DNA from: Magnetominusculus dajiuhuensis
GTDB taxonomy: Bacteria > Nitrospirota > Thermodesulfovibrionia > Thermodesulfovibrionales > Magnetobacteriaceae
Reading direction: 5' to 3'
NCBI RefSeq assembly: GCF_046044395.1
Contig: NZ_JBJUSG010000003.1
Location: forward strand, 5,911-69,910
Length of the DNA: 64,000 bases
In this document: positions 52,670 through 61,327 of the stretch, piece after piece
How positions within the stretch are numbered: position 1 is the first letter of the stretch
How the letters are laid out: each line of letters begins with the position of its first letter
Notes under the pieces: model-generated
Databases searched by the model: none
Seen by the model: the letters and a program-made list of their open reading frames with translations, nothing else
Told to the model about the DNA's origin: nothing
Made by a program: the position numbers and the translations under genes

Positions 52670-54063
52670 CAAGACAACACTCAGCCCATCTGCCCCCCGA
52701 CACGCGGCGCACGAATTTCATGGAGGTCGTCTGCGGATACACAGAGGCAGAGGCCCTCACCGAGTCCGGCAGATGTCTGCAGTGCAAAGAGCCGTTATGC
52801 AGCGTTGGTTGCCCGGTCAGGATAAACATAAAGGGATTCATTAACTTTGTATCGAAAAAGGATTATAAAGGCGCGTATAAGACAATTACAGAGGCCAACC
52901 TATTTCCCTCGATTTGTGGAAGGGTATGCCCGCAGGAGAGGCAGTGTGAGGCAGGGTGCATACTGGGGAAAAAACAACAGCCCGTAGCCATTGGCCTTCT
53001 GGAGCGATTTGTGGGAGACATGGCGCAGCAACACAACTGGCAGGAGACGCGGCCCATTGATCTGATTGGGCCAACCAGCAAGAGGGCGGCGATAATTGGC
53101 TCAGGCCCTGCCGGCCTGGCCTGTGCATATGACCTGGCGAAGGCAGGGGTAACAGTCGTAGTATTTGAGGCCCTGCACCTGCCCGGTGGTGTGCTGACTT
53201 ATGGGATACCACAGTTCAGGCTGCCCAAGGAAAGGGTCTTCAGGGAGATAGAGAACCTTACAAGGCTTGGCGTTACAATAGAGACAAACAGGGTAATCGG
53301 CAAGATACACACAATTGAAGACCTGATGAGCAGGTTGTCATTCGATGTGGTTTTTATAGGAACCGGTGCCGGTTATCCAAGGAATCTCGGCATAAAGGGG
53401 GATTCACTAAACGGCGTAATGTCTGCCAACGAGTTTTTGACGAGGGTAAACCTGATGCGCGGGTTTGACTTCCCACGGTACGCCACCCCTGTGGGGATAG
53501 GAAAGAATGTTGCGGTAATAGGGTGTGGCAACACGGCGATAGACTCCGCGCGAACATCGCTGCGCCTGGGGCCTGATAATGTCTATATCGTCTACAGGCG
53601 GACATTAGAAGAAAGCCCCGCGCGTAAAGAGGAAGTTCGCCACGCGATAGAGGAGGGCGTACAGTTTATCTGCCTTACCACTGCGAAGGAGATAATACCG
53701 GACAACGAGGGCTGGGTCAAGGGTATGAACTGCGTACAGAAAGACGAAACCGGAAGTTCCGAAATCTTATTAAATGTAGATACGGTAATCTACGCGCTAG
53801 GGACGATGGCCAACCCGATAATCGCAAGGACAACCCCTGAGCTAACAACAGACAAGGCCCACTACATAGAGACCAACGGGGAGAGTTTGATGACCTCAAT
53901 GCCGGGCGTGTTCGCCGGTGGCGACATAACCAGAAGCGGGGGGACATTCACCACAGTAATTCACGCAATGTCAACGGGAAGGCGCGCGGCAAAGGGTATG
54001 TTAGAGTATTTGGAGTCTAACGCCGAAGCCGCCAACGGGCGGCAGCCCAAACCCAATAGATAA
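52657..54063 (+). CDS. nfnB: NfnB-like NADPH-dependent glutamate synthase-type oxidoreductase
   Basis: The 468-residue protein has amino-terminal [4Fe-4S] motifs (CLQCKEPLCSVGC, CGRVCPQERQCEAGC), an FAD site GSGPAGLACAYDLA and an NADPH site GCGNTAIDSART. It is homologous to the glutamate synthase small subunit. With NfnA it forms the bifurcating NADH/ferredoxin/NADP enzyme; glutamate synthase itself is less likely because no GltB is present. The carboxy-terminal EAANGRQPKPNR and the stop codon are encoded by repeat copy D. Confidence 0.9.
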   Translation: MSKIARQHSAHLPPDTRRTNFMEVVCGYTEAEALTESGRCLQCKEPLCSVGCPVRINIKGFINFVSKKDYKGAYKTITEANLFPSICGRVCPQERQCEAGCILGKKQQPVAIGLLERFVGDMAQQHNWQETRPIDLIGPTSKRAAIIGSGPAGLACAYDLAKAGVTVVVFEALHLPGGVLTYGIPQFRLPKERVFREIENLTRLGVTIETNRVIGKIHTIEDLMSRLSFDVVFIGTGAGYPRNLGIKGDSLNGVMSANEFLTRVNLMRGFDFPRYATPVGIGKNVAVIGCGNTAIDSARTSLRLGPDNVYIVYRRTLEESPARKEEVRHAIEEGVQFICLTTAKEIIPDNEGWVKGMNCVQKDETGSSEILLNVDTVIYALGTMANPIIARTTPELTTDKAHYIETNGESLMTSMPGVFAGGDITRSGGTFTTVIHAMSTGRRAAKGMLEYLESNAEAANGRQPKPNR

Positions 54064-54119
54064 AACGTGGCGAGATTTACGGGTGAAGGGGGGTTACCCC
54101 CCTTCGTCTTTAATCCTTA
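54012..54119 (+). repeat. Dispersed two-palindrome repeat, copy D
   Basis: The head palindrome GCCGCCAACGGGCGGC lies at 54027-54042, the conserved GATAAAACGTGGCGAGATTTA follows at about 54058, and the tail hairpin GGGGGGTTACCCCCC at 54088-54102. It encodes the last 12 codons of nfnB. It stands between nfnB and the convergent response regulator, a typical terminator position. Confidence 0.88.
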
Positions 54120-54127
54120 TGCTGTGT

Positions 54128-54514
54128 CTATTTACAGTTAATTCCCATGCTGTAACATATCACCTCTATCAATTTCTCTATTTCTATAGGCTTTATGATA
54201 GTGGCGCATACCTTGCAGTCCTTCGAGTGCTCATCGTCGGCAAAGGATTTTGTCATAATAATCGGCTGGTCTTTGTTTATCTCTAAAACCTTTTTTACCA
54301 GAGCAACTCCGTCCATCACCGGCATCACATTATCCGTTATAACTATGTCGGGTTCATATTTTACGTATAATTCCAAACCCTCCCTGCCGTTTTGTGCCAT
54401 GTATATTTCGCCAAAGCGCCTCCTCAATGTTGCACTCATAACATTCCTGATTGCCCCATCATCGTCTATGAACAGGACACTTAATCGTTTTAGTGCTTCT
54501 CTATTTTGTATCAT
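54128..54514 (-). CDS. Single-domain response regulator
   Basis: The 128-residue receiver domain has the acidic pair in VLFIDDDG, the phosphoacceptor aspartate in DIVITDNVMP, a conserved Thr/Ser at IIMTKS and the lysine in IIKPIE. It has no output domain, so it works by protein contact or in a phosphorelay. It starts 17 bases after the stop of the PocR-PAS kinase and is cotranscribed with it, so that kinase is the probable partner. Confidence 0.9.
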   Translation of the reverse strand: MIQNREALKRLSVLFIDDDGAIRNVMSATLRRRFGEIYMAQNGREGLELYVKYEPDIVITDNVMPVMDGVALVKKVLEINKDQPIIMTKSFADDEHSKDCKVCATIIKPIEIEKLIEVICYSMGINCK

Positions 54515-54531
54515 TTCATTTTAAAATCCGG

Positions 54532-57513
54532 CTAAACATATAACTCTATAGTAAAGACAGAGCCGCCGTCTTTAACCCTCGCGTATATTTTACCGCCCAA
54601 ACTCTCCTCTACGATTACTTTAGACATATAAAGCCCTATCCCCGTGCCTTTGTCAGCCTTGGTCGTAAAATATTGCCCGAATATCTTATCAATTATATCT
54701 TCAGGTATCCCGCCGCCGTTGTCGCTTATCTCTAATCTCAGGGTTCGGTTGTCTTTATAGCAGTCAACCTCAATCATGCCCTCCGCCGTTAACAATCCCT
54801 TCTCTCTGCTTTGAACAATAGCGTCTTTTGCGTTACCTATTATATTTAGTAAAACATGCGCCAGTTGGTTTTTATATGTCGTAATTACTGTGGCTTCGCA
54901 TGGCATTACCTCGGAATAGTTCAGAAATGTCCTATTATGTACATGACACGAGATACTGTAGGCAATTGAGTTGGTTATTAACTGAGATGAAAGCAACGCA
55001 AACACTTCCGCGCAAATCCCGAGTAAATCGAATGTCTCCTTTTCTTTCGACGGTTGAAAAAAGTTCTTGAATAAGTCTATCGTTGTTGACATAAAATCGA
55101 TTTGATTCATTGCGGTATTTACGGTATTGTTGATATAACCGGCGTCGAGTTCTCCATGTTCATACGCGTCTTTAAAGTCTTGAACTATAAGGCTGAGACC
55201 ATTTAAAGGCTGTCTCCATTGGTGGGCTATTGCCGCTATCATCTCACCCATGGCGGCCATCTTTGACTGTTGTATGAGGAGCTGTTCTTTGCGCCTTATC
55301 TCTTCCGCTTTGTCCCTAACCAGTCCTTCAAGGTTAGCATTCAGCTCGCTGAGTATATTGGTCTTTGTTTTTAGTTCGTCTTCCATAATTTTTCGGGCAG
55401 TGATGTCGTACATCGAGGCCACCATGCCAGTTGTTGCACCTTCGGCGTCGACTAAGTGGGAAATCAATATGTTGACATTGACCCGTTCGTTATTTTTCCT
55501 TCTAAAAATAACCTCAAAGCCCTCGGGCGGGGCTTTCCCCTCAATAGTGGCCCTCAGAGCGGACTCAATGTTGTTAATATCCTCTGGCGACCAAAAGATA
55601 TGGGGAGGCAAGTACCCGATCAGTTCCTTCTCCTCGTAACCAACCATTTTACAAAATGCAGGGTTGGCGTATAGCTGCCTTCCTTCTAAATCCACTGCGG
55701 CAATGCCAGCCGGTACACAGTTCTCTATTGCTTTTCGAAATGAGTATTCCTCCAAGATAAGTTTTTCCAGTTCTATGCGCTCCCTGATATCCCTGTGTAT
55801 CCCCAGTACGACCTTCTTATCACCGTATTCTATTACCCTGGTATTTACGTCAACGGGGATAAGAGAGCCGTCTCTGCCTTTTATCTGTAAGTTTAAGACC
55901 ATCCCAAAACCTTTTGTTATCACGTCCTGAAAGGTTTTTTTAGCCCTTTCTAACTCTCCCTCTGGTACAGTGTCTTCGTGAGACATACCAATAAGCTCGT
56001 CTTTGGGTATTCCCAGCAATTCCTCCGCCTTTTTGTTTGCGTCTATAATAACTCCATCAAGGTCGGCGATAAAGACAGCGTCTCCGGCGTAGTCCAACAG
56101 GCTTCTATATTTCTCCTCCGACTCCTTCAGCGCCTCGGCTGCCATGTGTTCGGCCGTAACATCCCTTACAACCTCTAAACATGAAACTATTGTCCCTTCC
56201 ATGTCCCTTATGGGGTGTGCCGTATTATTATAAAATCTGATTTCTCCGCCGGGCATTAACACTTTTCTTGTCGAAGTATGCGGCTTCCCGTCTTTGAATG
56301 ATATCTCAACGGGACATCTCTCGCACACACTATCGTTACCTTCAAAAGTACGGTAACATTTCTTCCCCTCATTGTCGCCAAATATAGATTTAAGTTGTTC
56401 ACCCTGATAAATAACGTTATATTCCAAATCCATAATGCTTATAGCATCCTCAATCGCATCTACTATGGCCTTGAATTTATTTCTCTCTAAAGCCAGCGAC
56501 TCTTCCATGAGTTTTCGTTCGGTGATATCCAAAACGATGCCAACATAGACGTCTAACCCCCGCTTTTTGTCGGGAAATCCCTTGCTCCAAACCCACCGGA
56601 TAGACCCGTCGGGACGAATAATCCGATAGTCATGGCTAAATGGCAATCCTTCCTTCATAACTTCCATATCGGCCATAAAACGCCCTTTATCTTCAGGGTG
56701 AACCGCATCAATGAAGGAACGAGGGTTGACATAGAGACTCTCGCATGTGCGTCCCCAAATGGTCTCATAAGCAGGGCTGATATATAACATCTGCGTAACC
56801 TCAGCGTCGGCAATCCAAAAGATCTCTGAGATATTTTCGGTGACAAGCCCGATTAGTCTTAAATGTTCGTCTATTTCAGCCTGAAGTTCTGTGGTTCGTT
56901 TCCCTAAGAGTTCATCTATTTGTTCTTTGCGCCTTGTTAGTTCTTCTTTTTCCTGATTGCGTAAAAAGATATTTGCAATCGTGTCTGCGGCTATTTGTAT
57001 GTGTTTTCTGGATGAGTTCAACACATATTCCGGTCTGGGCGTGTATTGCTTAGATAGTTTAAGTAATTTGTCCATGGATACCTTAAACTTATCGGCTATT
57101 TCCTCGATTTTCTTCTCATCGGTAGGCGGGTTTGAAACGCTGGCATTATTTGACCCTATTACTATGCCATCGGCAATAATTGGAGCGGCGTATATAACAC
57201 ACCCCCCGGAACATTCCCTTTCAAAAGGCCTTTTTTCAGTTATGCTCTTAAGGCTTGTTGCCCAGCAGTCCTCATGGCATATCCACTTGCCGGATTTCAT
57301 CGCCTCATCGTCTGAGACATCACCGCACAGTCCCCTTGACGCCCGATTAAGAAAATCACACCACCCGGATGCGAAGATACTTACCGCATAGTCTCCATTT
57401 ACCTCATAAATCGCGGCAGACGACTCTAAATACTCCAAATAGGAGTCCTGAATGTCCCTTAACTGTCCTTCCCCTATTACCTGCCTTAGGCTGGTGTCCC
57501 CTCCATTTGCCAT
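54532..57513 (-). CDS. PocR-PAS sensor histidine kinase
   Basis: The 993-residue soluble kinase has an amino-terminal PocR-type domain (about 1-190) with conserved cysteines (SRGLCGD, WICHEDCW, ECSGGCVIYAAP). Four PAS domains follow (about 215-335, 345-460, 470-585, 595-715), then a coiled coil and the kinase core with AHQWRQPLN, NIIGNAKDAI, DNGGGIP and GTGIGLYMSK. PocR domains sense small molecules such as hydrocarbon derivatives. No membrane segment is seen. It forms a pair with the downstream receiver. Confidence 0.9.
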   Translation of the reverse strand: MANGGDTSLRQVIGEGQLRDIQDSYLEYLESSAAIYEVNGDYAVSIFASGWCDFLNRASRGLCGDVSDDEAMKSGKWICHEDCWATSLKSITEKRPFERECSGGCVIYAAPIIADGIVIGSNNASVSNPPTDEKKIEEIADKFKVSMDKLLKLSKQYTPRPEYVLNSSRKHIQIAADTIANIFLRNQEKEELTRRKEQIDELLGKRTTELQAEIDEHLRLIGLVTENISEIFWIADAEVTQMLYISPAYETIWGRTCESLYVNPRSFIDAVHPEDKGRFMADMEVMKEGLPFSHDYRIIRPDGSIRWVWSKGFPDKKRGLDVYVGIVLDITERKLMEESLALERNKFKAIVDAIEDAISIMDLEYNVIYQGEQLKSIFGDNEGKKCYRTFEGNDSVCERCPVEISFKDGKPHTSTRKVLMPGGEIRFYNNTAHPIRDMEGTIVSCLEVVRDVTAEHMAAEALKESEEKYRSLLDYAGDAVFIADLDGVIIDANKKAEELLGIPKDELIGMSHEDTVPEGELERAKKTFQDVITKGFGMVLNLQIKGRDGSLIPVDVNTRVIEYGDKKVVLGIHRDIRERIELEKLILEEYSFRKAIENCVPAGIAAVDLEGRQLYANPAFCKMVGYEEKELIGYLPPHIFWSPEDINNIESALRATIEGKAPPEGFEVIFRRKNNERVNVNILISHLVDAEGATTGMVASMYDITARKIMEDELKTKTNILSELNANLEGLVRDKAEEIRRKEQLLIQQSKMAAMGEMIAAIAHQWRQPLNGLSLIVQDFKDAYEHGELDAGYINNTVNTAMNQIDFMSTTIDLFKNFFQPSKEKETFDLLGICAEVFALLSSQLITNSIAYSISCHVHNRTFLNYSEVMPCEATVITTYKNQLAHVLLNIIGNAKDAIVQSREKGLLTAEGMIEVDCYKDNRTLRLEISDNGGGIPEDIIDKIFGQYFTTKADKGTGIGLYMSKVIVEESLGGKIYARVKDGGSVFTIELYV

Positions 57514-57600
57514 TTATACTCACACCTCCCTACAACCCTATTTTAGCATAATTCCCATTTTAATTTCCCCCATAATATTTGTCCCCAAGCATCAGTCAAC

Positions 57601-57656
57601 AAAAACATGTTGAAAAAATTGTATTATTTTGTTATCATGGTAGGCAGACATGTGGC
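57601..57656 (+). repeat. Left copy of a long direct repeat with a promoter
   Basis: The core differs at one position from 61274-61311 over about 38 bases, and the match continues with indels to about 57656. It contains TTGAAA (57610-57615) and TATCAT (57633-57638), 17 bases apart. The right copy is at the tolC gene. The two copies bracket the restriction-modification island. Confidence 0.85.
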
Positions 57657-57752
57657 ATAACCAAAAGCCCGGGGCCATTCACCACGGTAATTCACGCGAT
57701 GTCAACGGGGAGGAATGCGGCGTTGAGTATCTGGAGGGTCTCGGGCAGTGAT
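57650..57752 (+). pseudogene. Fragment of a glutamate synthase small subunit-like (nfnB) gene
   Basis: The translation PFTTVIHAMSTGRNAA matches the nfnB sequence TFTTVIHAMSTGRRAA. The DNA is close to 53938-54012 with scattered substitutions. Only about 30 codons near the gene's 3' end are left, then the similarity decays. It is a dead fragment, either from a past duplication or part of the event that brought the restriction island. Confidence 0.75.
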
Positions 57753-57765
57753 AAAATAATAATAC

Positions 57766-57795
57766 TTGACCGATTGCTGCATTTTGGGCTATTAT
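57766..57795 (+). promoter_or_regulatory. Candidate promoter of the methyltransferase gene
   Basis: TTGACC (57766-57771) and TATTAT (57790-57795) are spaced by 18 bases. The leader to the ATG at 57831 would be about 30 bases, with no clear SD. Confidence 0.5.
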
Positions 57796-57830
57796 GCCTG
57801 CAGGTAACGCCGTAAATAATTTTGTTAACT

Positions 57831-58778
57831 ATGGGGCAGATGAAACCAGCGGCAATTTCAATATTTAGTGGATGTGGAGGTTCAGACTTGGGGCTTGTTG
57901 CCGCGGGTTTTGAGGTACTTATGGCTAACGACATATCAAAATATGCTTGTATGGTTTATAAAGAAAATATACCGGACATAGAGATGGTATGTGGCGATAT
58001 AAGAGAGATGAACACTTTTCCAAAGGCGGATTTGCTGTCAGGCTGCTATCCATGCCAAGGGTATAGCCAGGGGGGTGCGAGGGATATTAAGAGGGAAATT
58101 AACTCCCTTTATATGGAATTCCACAGGGTGCTAACAATAGTAAAACCAAAGGCGTTTATAGTTGAAAATGTTTCTGGCATGTTACGGTCAAACTATAAGG
58201 AAAACTTAGACAATCAACTTTCTTGTTTTAAAACAGCCGGATATAGAATTGTAGGCCCGACAATTTTAAATTCATATGATTATGGGGTGGCCCAGACAAG
58301 AAAGAGAATATTTATTGCCGGTGTGAGAAATGATATTGATGTTAATTATGAGTTTCCAAGTCCAACACACGGTGCTGGCAAACTTCCACACATAAACCAG
58401 CAGGACGTGTTGAAGGATTTGCCCGAATGGCCGGAAGGCGAATTTTATGACCTTAGTTTCCACTGGTACTATTTGTCGCGCAACAGGAGAAGGGAGTGGG
58501 ACAAGCCCAGTGCAACAATTCTAAGCAACGCGCGCCATATGCCATTGCATCCATTAAGCCCTCCATTGGTTAAGCATGGCCATGACAGGTGGCAATTTGC
58601 AGACGATAGACCGGCCAGAAGATTCTCATATCGGGAAGCGGCTCTTTTACAAGGCTTTCCGAGAGATTTTAAGTTTCCCGAAGAAGGCAGCCTTATGCAA
58701 AGGTACAAGGCTGTCGGCAATGCAGTGCCTCCGCCGCTTTTTAAAGCAATTGCACAAAGCTTAAAAGGGATTATGTGA
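57831..58778 (+). CDS. DNA (cytosine-5-)-methyltransferase
   Basis: The 315-residue protein has the C5 methyltransferase motifs: FSGCGGSDLG (motif I), the catalytic cysteine in GCYPCQGYSQGG (motif IV), VENVSGM (VI), QTRKRIFIAGVR (VIII) and YKAVGNAVPPPL (X). ATG 57831 and ATG 57840 are both possible, and an open frame runs back to TTG 57822. It protects the host in a restriction system; the ParB-like gene, nuclease and Vsr follow closely in one direction. The island is distinctly AT-rich. The specificity cannot be read from the sequence. Confidence 0.93.
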   Translation: MGQMKPAAISIFSGCGGSDLGLVAAGFEVLMANDISKYACMVYKENIPDIEMVCGDIREMNTFPKADLLSGCYPCQGYSQGGARDIKREINSLYMEFHRVLTIVKPKAFIVENVSGMLRSNYKENLDNQLSCFKTAGYRIVGPTILNSYDYGVAQTRKRIFIAGVRNDIDVNYEFPSPTHGAGKLPHINQQDVLKDLPEWPEGEFYDLSFHWYYLSRNRRREWDKPSATILSNARHMPLHPLSPPLVKHGHDRWQFADDRPARRFSYREAALLQGFPRDFKFPEEGSLMQRYKAVGNAVPPPLFKAIAQSLKGIM

Positions 58779-58784
58779 TTTAGT

Positions 58785-59858
58785 ATGGCATGTAAGAATA
58801 TTGAAATGATTAGTTACAAGAACTTGCTACTGGATAATGAAAAAAATCCACGGCTGCCCAAAAAACTTGAAGGGGCATCTATTGAGAAAATTATTGAATA
58901 TATGGTTCGTGATGCCAATGTTATCAACCTTATTGAATCTATTGGTGAGAAAGATTTTTTTCAAGGAGAACCGCTACTGGCCGTAGAGGCAAAAGAACAA
59001 GAAAATTGTTATACTGTTGTTGAAGGCAACAGAAGATTAACCGCAGTTATGATTTTACATGATCCTGCCCAGTCGCCAATATTCAAGGATGCGCTATCAA
59101 AAGCTGTTCGAGATGCAGTTTATAAACCTGAAGAACTACCTGTAGTTGTTTATAATGAGAGAAGTGACATACTTGACTATTTAGGATATAGGCATATAAC
59201 AGGGACAAAAGCATGGGATCCTTTGGCTAAAGCCAAATATCTTAAACAACTATATGAAAAATCAGGGAAAGGAACTCCTACTGATAAATGCAGGGAATTG
59301 GCTAGAATTATTGGTAGCAAAAGTAATTATGTTGAAAAACTATTAAGAGCATTGAAAATATATGAAATTATACAAGACGAAGGATTTTATGACATACGAG
59401 GCTTGGAAGATGAGTTGCATTTTTCATTCATTACAACAGCATTAGGATTTGAAGATATTGTATCATTTCTGGAAATGGACGAAAGTATTGATTTATTAAA
59501 TATAGCTGACGGTTTTGTTAATAAAGAACGATTAAAAGAATTAACAGAATGGATGTTTAAGAAAGAAAATAATATAACAAGAATTATAGAGTCGAGGAAT
59601 ATCTCTAAACTTGCAAAAGTAGTGGCGGATGATAATGCATTAGCTGAATTTAGAAAAGGTACTCCATTAGATGATGCTTATTGGTTAACAAATGGCCCTG
59701 AGCGTTTGGTTGAAACCGCTATTGAAGAGGCTGATTATAAGATAGATTTAGCGTATAGGTACTCAAAAAATGTTAAGAAACTTGGCGATATGTATATTAG
59801 TAAACTTGATAACATTATGAATGCGGCAGAAAAATTGAGAAATTATTTCACTATATGA
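58785..59858 (+). CDS. ParB/Srx-fold protein in a restriction island
   Basis: The 357-residue protein has a ParB-like nuclease-fold domain with the motif VVEGNRRLTAVMIL (about residues 78-91), followed by a helix-turn-helix-like region (SKSNYVEKLLRAL). A ParB of the partition type would have a different carboxy half. It starts 6 bases after the methyltransferase stop and its end overlaps the next start by 4 bases (ATGA). Such ParB-like proteins recur in defence loci, but the function is unknown. It is strongly AT-rich. Confidence 0.75.
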   Translation: MACKNIEMISYKNLLLDNEKNPRLPKKLEGASIEKIIEYMVRDANVINLIESIGEKDFFQGEPLLAVEAKEQENCYTVVEGNRRLTAVMILHDPAQSPIFKDALSKAVRDAVYKPEELPVVVYNERSDILDYLGYRHITGTKAWDPLAKAKYLKQLYEKSGKGTPTDKCRELARIIGSKSNYVEKLLRALKIYEIIQDEGFYDIRGLEDELHFSFITTALGFEDIVSFLEMDESIDLLNIADGFVNKERLKELTEWMFKKENNITRIIESRNISKLAKVVADDNALAEFRKGTPLDDAYWLTNGPERLVETAIEEADYKIDLAYRYSKNVKKLGDMYISKLDNIMNAAEKLRNYFTI

Positions 59859-60826
59859 ATGATCACTTATTGAATTATATGCCTCCTGATGGCAGGGAAA
59901 TATACATCATGGTCGATTATGTAGAGTTTTTGTGTTTAATTAATAAAGAAATATCTCTGGATAGTGTGATTGGCTATATATATAAAAATCCTGAAAATGA
60001 GTCTGAGATATATACAGGCAATAAGGAGCACCCAGATGCTAATCTCTATGAAGGTGAGATGAAAGATAGAGAAAGAAACAATGCTACGCAGTGGTTTGAA
60101 CATACAAAGATACGAAAAAATTATTTTGGGCAGGTTTATCCTTTTGACTTTAAAGATGAGCTACTTTCGTTAAATGAAAGCCTTGATGAGAGTAATATAC
60201 TCTATATTTTTTTGTTATTATGTGCTAATTTAAGGAATCTTAATAAAAAGAAGCGTTATAATTATACAGATAATTTTGAACTTCTGTCCTTGGATGCTTT
60301 AAAAATATACTTGCCGGGATTCAATGTTGAACACTTTGGAAAATCATCCGTAAGTAAGGATTTTCCATCAAAGCTGTCTGACGCGATTCTTGACTTAGCA
60401 ATAAAAATTTGTGAACAACCCTTAGAGAAAAATATTTTAGAAATAAAACCAAATGATACAGGAGATTTTGGACTTGATATTGTTGCGTGGAGAAGGCCTG
60501 CTGAAAAGGATAGAGCTCCGGGTGGATTGATCTGTTTCGTCCAATGCACTTGTAGTAGTAGCAAATGGGTTGAAAAGCAACATGATTCACACCCTGATAA
60601 GTGGAGAAGCTGTTTTGATTTTGTCCATTTTCCTGCAAATATAATGTTCATTCCGTTTTGCTATAGGAATTCTGACGACAAATGGGTTGAGCGTCGCCAC
60701 GTAAGAAGCATCCTAATGGACAGGTTTCGTATTTGCCTTTTGTTTAATAATTCCAATTTACAAAATGCTGCATTTTTCCCATACATCGATAAAATAGTAA
60801 ACGATTTCATATCTAACAACGCTTGA
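59855..60826 (+). CDS. Putative restriction endonuclease-like protein
   Basis: The 323-residue protein has no clear family that I recognise. A region near 203-232 resembles the PD-(D/E)xK core: GDFGLDIVAW (Asp208) and then FVQCTCSS (Gln230-Cys-Thr232), with the usual lysine replaced. This matches REase folds with a Qx(K/T) variant. Position between a methyltransferase/ParB pair and Vsr makes it the best candidate for the restriction nuclease. The motif match alone is weak. Confidence 0.6.
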   Translation: MNDHLLNYMPPDGREIYIMVDYVEFLCLINKEISLDSVIGYIYKNPENESEIYTGNKEHPDANLYEGEMKDRERNNATQWFEHTKIRKNYFGQVYPFDFKDELLSLNESLDESNILYIFLLLCANLRNLNKKKRYNYTDNFELLSLDALKIYLPGFNVEHFGKSSVSKDFPSKLSDAILDLAIKICEQPLEKNILEIKPNDTGDFGLDIVAWRRPAEKDRAPGGLICFVQCTCSSSKWVEKQHDSHPDKWRSCFDFVHFPANIMFIPFCYRNSDDKWVERRHVRSILMDRFRICLLFNNSNLQNAAFFPYIDKIVNDFISNNA

Positions 60827-60835
60827 TTCTTCTAC

Positions 60836-61267
60836 ATGGACCATCTTCCTCCCCATAAAAGAAGGCAGTTAATGCAAAAAATAAAATCTAAAGATACTAT
60901 TCCTGAATTAAAAATAAGAAAATTAGTGTATTCGATGGGATATAGGTATAGGCTTCATCTTAAATCAATTCCAGGAACTCCTGATTTAGTATTTTTATCA
61001 AAGAAGAAAGCCATATTCGTCAACGGATGTTTTTGGCACCAGCACGTTGGTTGTAAGGATAGCCATATTCCAAAATCAAATACTGGTTATTGGAAACCCA
61101 AATTAGAAAAAACTATAAAAAGAGATATTAAATACCATGAAACACTTTTTTTAAATGGATGGGACACTTTAGTTATTTGGGATTGCCAGATGGCTAACGA
61201 GGATTTGTTAAAGAATAGGATTAAGAATTTTTTAGATAGCTCGTCCAATTATCTTAAAGTGCGATGA
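60836..61267 (+). CDS. vsr: Very short patch repair endonuclease (Vsr)
   Basis: Vsr nicks at T:G mismatches that result from deamination of 5-methylcytosine. The 143-residue protein has the family motifs PGTPDLVF, VNGCFWHQHVGC (with catalytic and zinc-binding residues) and NGWDTLVIWDCQ. It follows the putative nuclease by 9 bases, as expected for repair linked to a cytosine-5 methyltransferase. This supports cytosine-5 methylation by the neighbouring enzyme. Confidence 0.95.
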   Translation: MDHLPPHKRRQLMQKIKSKDTIPELKIRKLVYSMGYRYRLHLKSIPGTPDLVFLSKKKAIFVNGCFWHQHVGCKDSHIPKSNTGYWKPKLEKTIKRDIKYHETLFLNGWDTLVIWDCQMANEDLLKNRIKNFLDSSSNYLKVR

Positions 61268-61273
61268 TACGAT

Positions 61274-61327
61274 AAAAACATCTTGAAAAAATTGTATTAT
61301 TTTGTTATCATGTAAGCGGACATCTGC
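61274..61327 (+). repeat. Right copy of the long direct repeat, with the tolC promoter
   Basis: It matches 57601-57656. TTGAAA (61283-61288) and TATCAT (61306-61311) are separated by 17 bases. The predicted start at about 61318 leaves roughly 10 bases before the tolC ATG. It borders the restriction island on the right. Confidence 0.85.

Noticed and set aside
57601..57656. CRISPR-like direct repeats around 57.6 and 61.3 kb
   Set aside because: There are only two copies 3.6 kb apart with genes between, no spacers and no cas genes; they contain a promoter.
58785..59858. Chromosome partition ParB
   Set aside because: Only the ParB/Srx-fold motif is shared; there is no ParA and no parS-like context, and the neighbours are restriction genes.
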